This document shows positions 1-5,055 of a stretch of DNA of 5,055 nt, one piece after another (the stretch's first letter is position 1; each line of letters starts with the position of its first letter). A model generated the notes under the pieces. It was not told where the DNA came from, did no database searches, and was given only the letters and a program-made list of their open reading frames with translations. The stretch spans positions 1 through 5,055 of the forward strand of contig JAKAIH010000243.1 of the NCBI GenBank assembly GCA_021825225.1, written 5' to 3'. A program made the translations under genes and the position numbers. This DNA is from Pseudomonadota bacterium. GTDB lineage: Bacteria; Pseudomonadota; Gammaproteobacteria; Burkholderiales; SG8-39.

Positions 1-870
1 CATCAGGAAGGGACGCAGGATCGCCTGCGGCAGGTGTTCCAGCGCCCATTGCATGAACACCGCGAGCGCCGGCCACGGCGGCAGCAGGCGCACCAGCGCG
101 TCGCGCGCGGGCGGCATGAAACGGATCTCGGGACCCAGGGCCAGGTCGCCGTTGAGAATGCGCGCGCCGAGTTTTTCCGCCATCAGCTGGCCGTCGCCGG
201 TAGCGGTGACATTGACGCCTTCGATTTTGGCCTCCTGCGGCCCCATGAAGCGCGCCTTGAGCTCCGCGCTGTTGGTGAAATCGCCGGCGGCGAGGACGAC
301 GCCGCCGCGCGCGCGAAATTCGCGCTGCCCGCCGGCTGCGCCGCAGCGCACGCCGCAGACGCGGCCGCCCTCGCTGATCAGCGCCTCTGCGCGCGTGTTC
401 GTCAGGATGTGCACGCCGAGGCGCCGTGCGTGGCACTGCAGGTGATAGATGTAGGAGCCGGAATTCGGCAACACCGTGTGCATGCGCGGTTTGCGGTGCG
501 GCGGTTCGGCCACCGGGCCGTAGAAGCGCACGCCGCAGTCCATGAGCCAGCGAAACGCGTGCGGAACCTCGTCGCACAGGATGCGGCGCAGCACGTCGTT
601 GTCCCGCGGCGCGAGCTCGCCCGCGAACGCGGGCATGTCGGCCCAGTGGTCCGCCGGGCAGTCCTTGATGCCGCGCCGGATCTGATGCGGCGTTGCAGTG
701 GCAGTGATAGAGCCGATGGACCAGGCGGTCGAGCCGCCCAGCGCCGGATTCTTCTCCAGCAACAGGACCTCGCGCCCGGCTTTGCGCGCTTCGATCGCCG
801 CGGCGAGGCCGGCGCCGCCGCCGCCGACGACCACCACGTCATAGACCGCTGCGCTGGCGCCGCGAGCCAT
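1..870 (-). CDS. FAD-dependent dehydrogenase, fumarate reductase/flavocytochrome c superfamily (C-terminus cut by window edge)
   Basis: An uninterrupted frame of 290 codons runs from an ATG at 870 to the left edge with no stop, so the C-terminal part is missing (relatives are usually around 450-570 aa). Residues 10-21 form the Rossmann FAD site (YDVVVVGGGGAG, a GxGxxG), with Glu39 at the end of the second strand as the expected ribose ligand. GGSTAW at 45-50 is the flavin-contacting loop typical of fumarate reductase and ketosteroid dehydrogenase relatives. A second FAD strand (VVLAAGDF, 191-198) and TATGDGQLMAEKLGA (222-236) match the superfamily. Residues 117-136 contain an EPPHRKPRMH segment that I take to be subfamily-specific. 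No signal peptide, twin-arginine motif or heme motif is visible, so it is probably cytoplasmic. It begins 43 nt after the tcuB stop in the same direction, so co-transcription is likely. No strong Shine-Dalgarno precedes the ATG. The family is clear, but the substrate (fumarate-like, steroid-like or another enoyl carboxylate) cannot be read from this fragment. Confidence 0.9.
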   Translation of the reverse strand, partial: MARGASAAVYDVVVVGGGGAGLAAAIEARKAGREVLLLEKNPALGGSTAWSIGSITATATPHQIRRGIKDCPADHWADMPAFAGELAPRDNDVLRRILCDEVPHAFRWLMDCGVRFYGPVAEPPHRKPRMHTVLPNSGSYIYHLQCHARRLGVHILTNTRAEALISEGGRVCGVRCGAAGGQREFRARGGVVLAAGDFTNSAELKARFMGPQEAKIEGVNVTATGDGQLMAEKLGARILNGDLALGPEIRFMPPARDALVRLLPPWPALAVFMQWALEHLPQAILRPFLM

Positions 871-913
871 GCTCAGCCCGGTCGCCGGTTTCGATCGCAA
901 CAAAAGCCGCGGC

Positions 914-2080
914 TCATTCGGAGCCGAGCTGCAGGCGGTTGGGCTGGCGCTTTTCGACCGCCCACTTGAGCAGCGCTGCCGAGCGGTAGATGCCGTGGGC
1001 GAATTTGCCGTAGGGCAGCGTCAGGAACAGCGCCATCACCACGGCGAGGTGCAGCGCCAGCAGCAGCGCCATTGCGCCGCTGTCGCGCCAGGCGAGCAAG
1101 GCGAGGCCGCTCGCGCTGGCGAAGAACAGCAGCGCGATGAAGCCGCGGTCCATGGGTTTCTGCGCGGCGTCGCCGTGCAGCGGGTGGCGGCGCAGGTTCA
1201 GCCACAGCAGCCCGGCCGGCCCGATGAGCAGGCCGACGCCGCCCGCGGTGCCGAGCAGCACCGGCAGGCTGGTGAGCGCATAGGGCGCATGCCAGCCGAA
1301 CAAATAATGATAGAGCGTCGCCACCGAGGTCGCGGCGAAGCACAAAAGGAAGCCGTAGAAGGTAAAGTGGTGAAAGCGCCGGCGCCACAGCGTGAACGCG
1401 TCGTCCGTCTCGTTGCAGCCCTGGCCGTGGCCGCCGTCGAGATATTTCAGGCGCAATGCATCGCGCGTGGCCTCGGCCGCGGCAGCGCCCGGCGCATCCG
1501 TCGCGCGTTCGCCCGGCGAGATCTCCCTCCAGAATCCGCGCACGCCCAGCGCCAGCGCCAGCAGCGCAAACAGAAATATCGGAGCGAACATGTACACGAT
1601 CAGGTTATGCGGAAACACGCGGTAGAAGTTCCCCGCCAGCGGCCCCTGCGCCAGAGTGCCGTTGAGCGCGAGCGCGAGCAGCAGGAACAGCGCGAGGCCA
1701 GCGGCCAGCGCGAGCGCGAGCGCGAGGCCATTGTGTTTGTACAGGCGCCCCAGCGACTGCGGCCAGGCGTAGTCGGCGTAGCTGTGCACGCGCACCCTGG
1801 CCATGGCCTGCGGAATATTGACCGCGAATTCATGCGGCGGCGCGTATTGGCAGGCGTGCAGGCAGGCACCGCAGTTGTGGCACAGATTCGCCAGGTAATC
1901 GACCTCGGGCTTGCCGAATTCGAGCCGGCGCGTCATCGCGGGAAACACCGCGCAAAAGCCTTCGCAATAGCGGCAGGCATTGCAGATTTGCAGTTGCCGC
2001 GCCGCCTCGGCGGCGGCGTCAGTTGCGGCCTCGGTCGCCGCTTCGTCCGCGCCGCGGGTAGGCAGATCAAGCGGCTGCAC
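914..2080 (-). CDS. tcuB: TcuB, membrane 4Fe-4S/heme electron-transfer protein for TcuA
   Basis: TcuB re-oxidises the FADH2 of TcuA and delivers electrons to the membrane quinone pool (known for the Salmonella tricarballylate system). The 388-aa length fits the family (about 370-390 aa). The N-terminal part carries two ferredoxin-type 4Fe-4S motifs: Cys33, 36, 39 and 43, and Cys67, 70, 73 and 77, each CxxCxxCxxxC. About six hydrophobic segments follow, near 118-139, 160-180, 239-261, 270-296, 313-331 and 335-356. Histidines next to them (His237, His238, His258, His344, His362) are candidate heme ligands. The block [13 protein letters not shown] (212-224) followed by [16 protein letters not shown] is a family hallmark. 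The start is GTG at 2080, chosen because a strong Shine-Dalgarno lies 6 nt upstream. The start overlaps the tcuA 3' end by 14 nt, which implies translational coupling. Residues 11-28 are an Ala/Glu-rich lead-in. A CobZ-like role (flavoprotein-TcuB fusion in Rhodobacter capsulatus) is an alternative, but no cobalamin genes are visible. Confidence 0.93.
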   Translation of the reverse strand: MQPLDLPTRGADEAATEAATDAAAEAARQLQICNACRYCEGFCAVFPAMTRRLEFGKPEVDYLANLCHNCGACLHACQYAPPHEFAVNIPQAMARVRVHSYADYAWPQSLGRLYKHNGLALALALAAGLALFLLLALALNGTLAQGPLAGNFYRVFPHNLIVYMFAPIFLFALLALALGVRGFWREISPGERATDAPGAAAAEATRDALRLKYLDGGHGQGCNETDDAFTLWRRRFHHFTFYGFLLCFAATSVATLYHYLFGWHAPYALTSLPVLLGTAGGVGLLIGPAGLLWLNLRRHPLHGDAAQKPMDRGFIALLFFASASGLALLAWRDSGAMALLLALHLAVVMALFLTLPYGKFAHGIYRSAALLKWAVEKRQPNRLQLGSE

Positions 2081-3482
2081 GCGCTTCTCCTTTATTGAGT
2101 GCGGCCGCTGCGGCCTGGGTGCCGGCGATGCGCCCGAAGGCGGTGCCTATGGTCATGCCGACGCCGGCGGTGTAGCCCTTGCCGAGCACATTGCCGGCCA
2201 TGATCTCGCCGGCGGCATACAGATTGGGGCTGGGGCGCCCGGCGAAATGCACCGCCGCCTGTTCGTTCACCTTCACGCCGAGGTAGGTGAAGGTGATGCC
2301 GGGCCGCAGCGGGTACGCATAATAGGGTGCGGTGTCGAGCGGGCGCGCCCAGTGGGTCTTCGGCGGCGCAAGCCCGGCGGTGGCGCAGTCGTCGAGCGCC
2401 GCATGGTCGAAGCGCCCCGGCCGGCAGGCGGTGTTGTAATCGCTGACCGTGCGCGCGAGCGCCGCCTCGTCCAGGCCGAGCTTGCGCGCGAGTTCGGGCA
2501 GGGTCTGCGCCTTCTCCCCCGGGAACACTGGCGGCATGAAGCGTCCGATGGCCTTGGCGTCGATCACTGAGTAGGCGATCTGCCCGGGCTGCTGTGCCAC
2601 CAGCCGGCCCCAGATGGCGTAGCGCTTGGGCCAGAAATCCTCGCCCTCGTCGTAGAAGCGCGCGGCGTCCTTGTTCACCACGATACCCAGCGAGACGCTG
2701 TCGACGCGCGTACAGATGCCGCCGTCGTACAGCGGCGCGCGCGCGTCGATGGCCACGCAATGCGACTGCGTCGGATCGCCGATGGCGTCGGCGCCGGCGC
2801 CGATCAGGAACTTCAGCAGCACGCCCATGTTGAAGCGTGTGCCGCGGATCAGGAAATTGTCGGCCACCCATTCGCCATTGACCTGGCCCCAGGCTTCGCG
2901 CATCCATTCGCGGTTCGATTCGAAGCCGCCGCTGGCGACTACGCAGGCCTTGGCCTCGACGCGCTCGCTGCCGACGTATGCGGCAACGAAGCGGTCGTCT
3001 CTGAGTTCCAACCGGTCCACCGCTGCCTCGTAGCGGATGTGCACGCCCAGCTTCTCGGCGCTGCGATAGTAGGCGTTGACCAGCGCCTTGCCGCCGCCGA
3101 GGAAGAAGGCGTTGGTGCGCGACAATTGCAGTGTGCCCGAGAGCGAGGGCTGGAAGTGCACGCCGTGCCGGCGCATCCAGTCGCGGCAGTTGGCAGAAGA
3201 ACGGATCGCCAGCCGCGCAAGCGTCTCGTTGGTGAGGCCGCCGGTGACCTTCCTCAGGTCCTGCCAGTATTCCTCTTCCGGATAGGCTTCGGTGAGCACG
3301 TCCTGCGGGGCGTCGTGCATGCAGCGCAGATTGCGCGTGTGCTGCGAATTGCCGCCGCGCCAGGCGCGCGGCGCGGATTCCAGCAACAGCACGCTGGCGC
3401 CGGCTTCGCGCGCGGTCAGTGCCGCGCACAGGGCGGCATTGCCTCCGCCGATCACGATTACGTCATAGTCTCGAACGGTCAT
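2067..3482 (-). CDS. tcuA: TcuA, FAD-dependent tricarballylate dehydrogenase type
   Basis: Characterised TcuA oxidises tricarballylate to cis-aconitate using FAD, with TcuB as electron acceptor. The 471-aa product has the family's N-terminal FAD site ([16 protein letters not shown], residues 6-21, with Asn15 and Ala17 in the glycine loop as usual for TcuA) and Glu35 as ribose ligand. The flavin loop [17 protein letters not shown] (41-57) is strongly diagnostic of TcuA over other fumarate reductase relatives. A second FAD strand, [10 protein letters not shown], lies at 181-190. The C-terminal FAD cap (420-454, from [12 protein letters not shown] to [13 protein letters not shown]) is intact. 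An in-frame TTG at 3491 would add three residues, but it sits one base from the GAGG. The ATG at 3482 has GAGG at a workable 10-nt spacing and is preferred. It is the first gene of the minus-strand run and overlaps tcuB. The substrate is assigned by family only. A related tricarboxylate or a CobZ-like role remains possible, since no tcuC or tcuR is adjacent in the window. Confidence 0.92.
   Translation of the reverse strand: MTVRDYDVIVIGGGNAALCAALTAREAGASVLLLESAPRAWRGGNSQHTRNLRCMHDAPQDVLTEAYPEEEYWQDLRKVTGGLTNETLARLAIRSSANCRDWMRRHGVHFQPSLSGTLQLSRTNAFFLGGGKALVNAYYRSAEKLGVHIRYEAAVDRLELRDDRFVAAYVGSERVEAKACVVASGGFESNREWMREAWGQVNGEWVADNFLIRGTRFNMGVLLKFLIGAGADAIGDPTQSHCVAIDARAPLYDGGICTRVDSVSLGIVVNKDAARFYDEGEDFWPKRYAIWGRLVAQQPGQIAYSVIDAKAIGRFMPPVFPGEKAQTLPELARKLGLDEAALARTVSDYNTACRPGRFDHAALDDCATAGLAPPKTHWARPLDTAPYYAYPLRPGITFTYLGVKVNEQAAVHFAGRPSPNLYAAGEIMAGNVLGKGYTAGVGMTIGTAFGRIAGTQAAAAALNKGEARAAA
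2087..2093 (-). promoter_or_regulatory. Shine-Dalgarno of tcuB, inside the tcuA 3' end
   Basis: Read on the minus strand, AAAGGAG is followed by six bases and then GTG at 2080-2078. This is the strongest ribosome binding site in the window. It lies within the last codons of tcuA, supporting the GTG as the true tcuB start and coupling the two genes. Confidence 0.85.
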
Positions 3483-3492
3483 GGGACCCAAA

Positions 3493-3496
3493 CCTC
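3493..3496 (-). promoter_or_regulatory. Shine-Dalgarno of tcuA (GAGG)
   Basis: On the minus strand GAGG lies 10 nt upstream of the ATG at 3482 and only one base before the alternative TTG at 3491. Spacing therefore decides for the ATG. The spacing is somewhat long, so initiation may be moderate. Confidence 0.55.
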
Positions 3497-3516
3497 GTCA
3501 GTCTGCTTAGGGTGAT

Positions 3517-3522
3517 ATTGTA
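3517..3522 (-). promoter_or_regulatory. Possible -10 box for the tcuA operon
   Basis: TACAAT on the minus strand would place transcription start near 3509, giving a leader of about 27 nt before the tcuA ATG. I find no convincing -35 hexamer at 16-18 bp. TTGCCA lies 25 bp upstream, which is too far. If this is the promoter it probably needs an activator. Confidence 0.35.
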
Positions 3523-3548
3523 ATCGGGTTGATCTAGACTTTCATAAT

Positions 3549-3571
3549 GGCAAATACCGCTTCATATTGCC
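3549..3571. promoter_or_regulatory. Candidate operator, dyad GGCAA-N13-TTGCC
   Basis: A perfect 5-bp inverted repeat (GGCAA at 3549-3553, TTGCC at 3567-3571) with a 13-bp spacer lies between the divergent genes. Its right arm is the same sequence as the proposed -35 box of the aldehyde dehydrogenase. A dyad of this spacing over a -35 is what a dimeric regulator controlling one or both genes would use. The arms are short, so chance is possible and no regulator family can be named. Confidence 0.35.
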
Positions 3572-3597
3572 GATGATGATGCTTTCCTGGGTATAAT
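3567..3597 (+). promoter_or_regulatory. Sigma-70 type promoter for the aldehyde dehydrogenase gene
   Basis: The -10 box TATAAT at 3592-3597 is a perfect consensus match. TTGCCG at 3567-3572 matches the first three -35 positions, with 19 bp between the boxes, longer than the preferred 17. Transcription would start near 3604, leaving a leader of about 47 nt. The region is clearly richer in A+T than the flanking genes. Confidence 0.6.
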
Positions 3598-3640
3598 TCG
3601 CGCTTAGCGAGCGGCGATCACCCGCAATTATGTCAATTTC

Positions 3641-3644
3641 GAGG
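3641..3644 (+). promoter_or_regulatory. Shine-Dalgarno of the aldehyde dehydrogenase gene (GAGG)
   Basis: GAGG lies 6 nt before the ATG at 3651. A second in-frame ATG at 3630 has no purine-rich site upstream and would add seven residues (MSISRQD), so 3651 is the preferred start. Confidence 0.7.
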
Positions 3645-3650
3645 CAGGAC

Positions 3651-5055
3651 ATGTCCAATTCCCGCGTCAACGCTGGTACTGCCACCGAAGCGCGCGCGGC
3701 GCGTCTGAAGATGTACATCGGCGGTCAATGGCGCCTGGGCGCCAATGAGCGCGATGTGGTCGATCCCTACCGCGGCAGCTGTGTGGCGCGTGCGCCCGAG
3801 TCCACGCTGCAGGATCTCGATGACGCGCTCGCCGCTGCCGTCGCCGCCAAACCCAAGGCCGCGGCAATGCCCGGTTATGAACGCGCGGCACTGCTGCGCC
3901 GGGTCGGGGCACTGCTGGTCGAGCGCGCCGAGGGCATCGCCGAAGTGATGTCGCGCGAGACCGGCAAGGCGCTCAAGGACGCCAGGGGCGAGGTGCTGCG
4001 CTCGCAGGACACCATCCTGCTGTCGGCGGAAGAGGCGATCCGCATTCAGGGCGAACAGGTTCCGCTGGACGGCTCTGCGATGGGCGCGGGCAAACTCGCA
4101 TTCCTGCTGCGCTTTCCTGTGGGCGTGGTGGCCGGCATTACGCCGTTCAATGCGCCGTTCAATCTCGCCTGCCACAAGATCGGACCGGCCATCGCGGCCG
4201 GCAATACCATCGTACTCAAGGCGCCGCCGCAGTCTCCCTGGGTGGTGAGCAAGCTGGTGGAACTGTTTGCCGACGCCGGCGCGCCGCCGGGCTTCGTCAA
4301 TCTGCTCTACGGCAACACGGTCGGACCGGCGCTGGTGCGCGATCCGCGCGTCGATTTCGTGACCTTCACCGGATCGAGTCGGGTAGGGGAGGAGATCAAG
4401 GCCGCGAGCGGGCTGCGCCGGGTGGCGCTGGAGCTCGGCGGCAATGGCACCACCATCGTGCATGCCGATGCGTCGGTGGAGGAAGCCGCACCGCAGTGCG
4501 CGCGCAATTCGATGCGGCTTGCGGGGCAGAGTTGCATTTCGGTGCAGAACGTCTACGTGCACGATAGCCTGTACGAAAAATTCGTGGAGCGCATGGTACA
4601 GGAGGTGAAGACCTTGCGCCTGGGCGACCCGCTCGATCCGGCGACCGATGTCGGCACCCTGATCGACGAGGCGGCGGCGAAGCGCGTGGAGAACTGGGTG
4701 GCCGAGGCGATCGCCAAAGGCGCGCGCGCTCTGACCGGCGCCGCGCGCCTGGGTGCGGCCTACGCGCCGACGGTGCTCGTGGATGTGCAGCCCTCGATGC
4801 GCGTGGTGTGCGAGGAAATTTTCGGACCGGTGGTGACGGTGCAACGCTACACCGATTTGCCGCCGCTGTTCGAGAGCATCAGCGCCTCGCAATACGGATT
4901 GCAATGTGGAATTTTCACCAAATCGATACAGGTGGCATTCGATGCCATCCGCGCGCTGCGCGTGGGCGGGGTGATCGTCAACGGCACTTCCACCTGGCGC
5001 ACGGACCAGCTCGCATACGGGGGCATCAAGGCAAGCGGCATCGGGCGCGAGGGGC
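3651..5055 (+). CDS. NAD(P)-dependent aldehyde dehydrogenase, lactaldehyde dehydrogenase-like (family 21) group (C-terminus cut by window edge)
   Basis: This enzyme oxidises an aldehyde to the carboxylate with NAD(P)+ and is expected to be a soluble cytoplasmic oligomer. The 468 visible codons contain all catalytic elements: Asn167 in TPFNAPFN, Lys190 (LKAPPQSP, where most relatives have LKP), the nucleotide-binding FTGSSRVG (239-246), general base Glu261 in ELGGN, catalytic Cys295 in GQSCIS, and Glu389 in EEIFGP. The Glu-Cys distance of 34 is the usual one. GQSCISVQNVYVHD, the CGIFTK segment and the end block VNGTSTWRTD then GGIKASGIGREG resemble the family 21 lactaldehyde/glyceraldehyde dehydrogenase-like group. 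In this group the Arg of the xRTD motif is a candidate contact for an anionic substrate (inference). By family comparison only about 15-25 residues are missing at the right edge. The gene is divergent from the tcuA operon and has its own promoter and ribosome binding site. The aldehyde substrate cannot be told from sequence. A semialdehyde or phosphonoacetaldehyde-type substrate is an alternative to lactaldehyde. Confidence 0.92.
   Translation, partial: MSNSRVNAGTATEARAARLKMYIGGQWRLGANERDVVDPYRGSCVARAPESTLQDLDDALAAAVAAKPKAAAMPGYERAALLRRVGALLVERAEGIAEVMSRETGKALKDARGEVLRSQDTILLSAEEAIRIQGEQVPLDGSAMGAGKLAFLLRFPVGVVAGITPFNAPFNLACHKIGPAIAAGNTIVLKAPPQSPWVVSKLVELFADAGAPPGFVNLLYGNTVGPALVRDPRVDFVTFTGSSRVGEEIKAASGLRRVALELGGNGTTIVHADASVEEAAPQCARNSMRLAGQSCISVQNVYVHDSLYEKFVERMVQEVKTLRLGDPLDPATDVGTLIDEAAAKRVENWVAEAIAKGARALTGAARLGAAYAPTVLVDVQPSMRVVCEEIFGPVVTVQRYTDLPPLFESISASQYGLQCGIFTKSIQVAFDAIRALRVGGVIVNGTSTWRTDQLAYGGIKASGIGREG

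Noticed and set aside
871..913. Possible terminator or promoter in the 43-nt gap between tcuB and the third gene (CCGG-TCG-CCGG at 878-888)
   Set aside because: The stem is only 4 bp with no T-run after it in either direction, and no -10/-35 pair is seen. The gap looks like ordinary operon spacing.
34..969. Long open frame on the plus strand opposite the third flavoprotein and the tcuB 3' end
   Set aside because: The product is rich in Arg, Ala, His and Gln with no domain, and it is the mirror of a clear FAD protein. GC-rich third positions leave the opposite strand free of stops.
869..2098. 409-codon open frame on the plus strand opposite tcuB
   Set aside because: It covers the whole of tcuB, whose Cys motifs and membrane helices are unmistakable. 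The antisense product is low-complexity Gln/Arg/Glu with no recognisable fold or ribosome binding site.
914..3482. CobZ-type cobalamin biosynthesis role for the TcuA/TcuB pair
   Set aside because: CobZ is a flavoprotein-TcuB fusion in Rhodobacter capsulatus. Here the proteins are separate and no cob gene is visible, so tricarballylate-type function is the better default, although the alternative is not excluded.
2760..3515. 251-codon open frame on the plus strand opposite the tcuA 5' half
   Set aside because: It is a shadow of tcuA, with no upstream ribosome binding site and no family-like motif.
3630..3650. In-frame ATG at 3630 as an earlier start for the aldehyde dehydrogenase
   Set aside because: It has no Shine-Dalgarno, while the ATG at 3651 has GAGG at ideal spacing. 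The extra seven residues add nothing recognisable.
3633..4904. 423-codon open frame on the minus strand opposite the aldehyde dehydrogenase
   Set aside because: It is the antisense of a complete set of aldehyde dehydrogenase catalytic motifs. Its product is rich in His, Arg and Gln, typical of a shadow frame.

Overview
This is a GC-rich bacterial window in which nearly every base is coding. It holds one short, AT-richer divergent promoter region. Codon use with G/C third positions and the presence of a tcuAB gene pair suggest a proteobacterium, probably beta- or gamma-class. Nothing in the window fixes the genus. No RNA gene, insertion sequence, CRISPR array or phage signature was seen.

Layout. 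On the minus strand, reading from about 3482 down to position 1, there is a compact run of three genes: tcuA (FAD-dependent tricarballylate dehydrogenase type, 471 aa), tcuB (membrane 4Fe-4S and heme electron-transfer partner, 388 aa, overlapping tcuA by 14 nt), and, 43 nt further on, a second, different FAD-dependent dehydrogenase of the fumarate reductase/flavocytochrome c superfamily. The third gene is cut by the left edge, with 290 N-terminal residues visible. On the plus strand, starting at 3651 and cut by the right edge just short of its C-terminus, is an NAD(P)-dependent aldehyde dehydrogenase closest by motif to the lactaldehyde dehydrogenase-like (family 21) group. The two units are separated by a 168-nt region (3483-3650). 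It carries a perfect TATAAT -10 box for the aldehyde dehydrogenase, a weaker -10 for tcuA, a dyad that includes the -35 box, and a phased direct repeat.

How it may work. In characterised tcu systems TcuA oxidises tricarballylate to cis-aconitate and TcuB re-oxidises its FADH2 and passes electrons to the membrane quinone pool. Here the pair is followed by a second flavoprotein and faced by an aldehyde dehydrogenase. The usual tcuR regulator does not sit next to tcuA, and no tcuC transporter follows tcuB in the visible sequence. The most economical reading (inference) is a carboxylate or aldehyde catabolic locus in which one TcuB could serve two flavoprotein dehydrogenases. The real substrate may not be tricarballylate. 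The least expected features are this gene combination and the compact shared control region.
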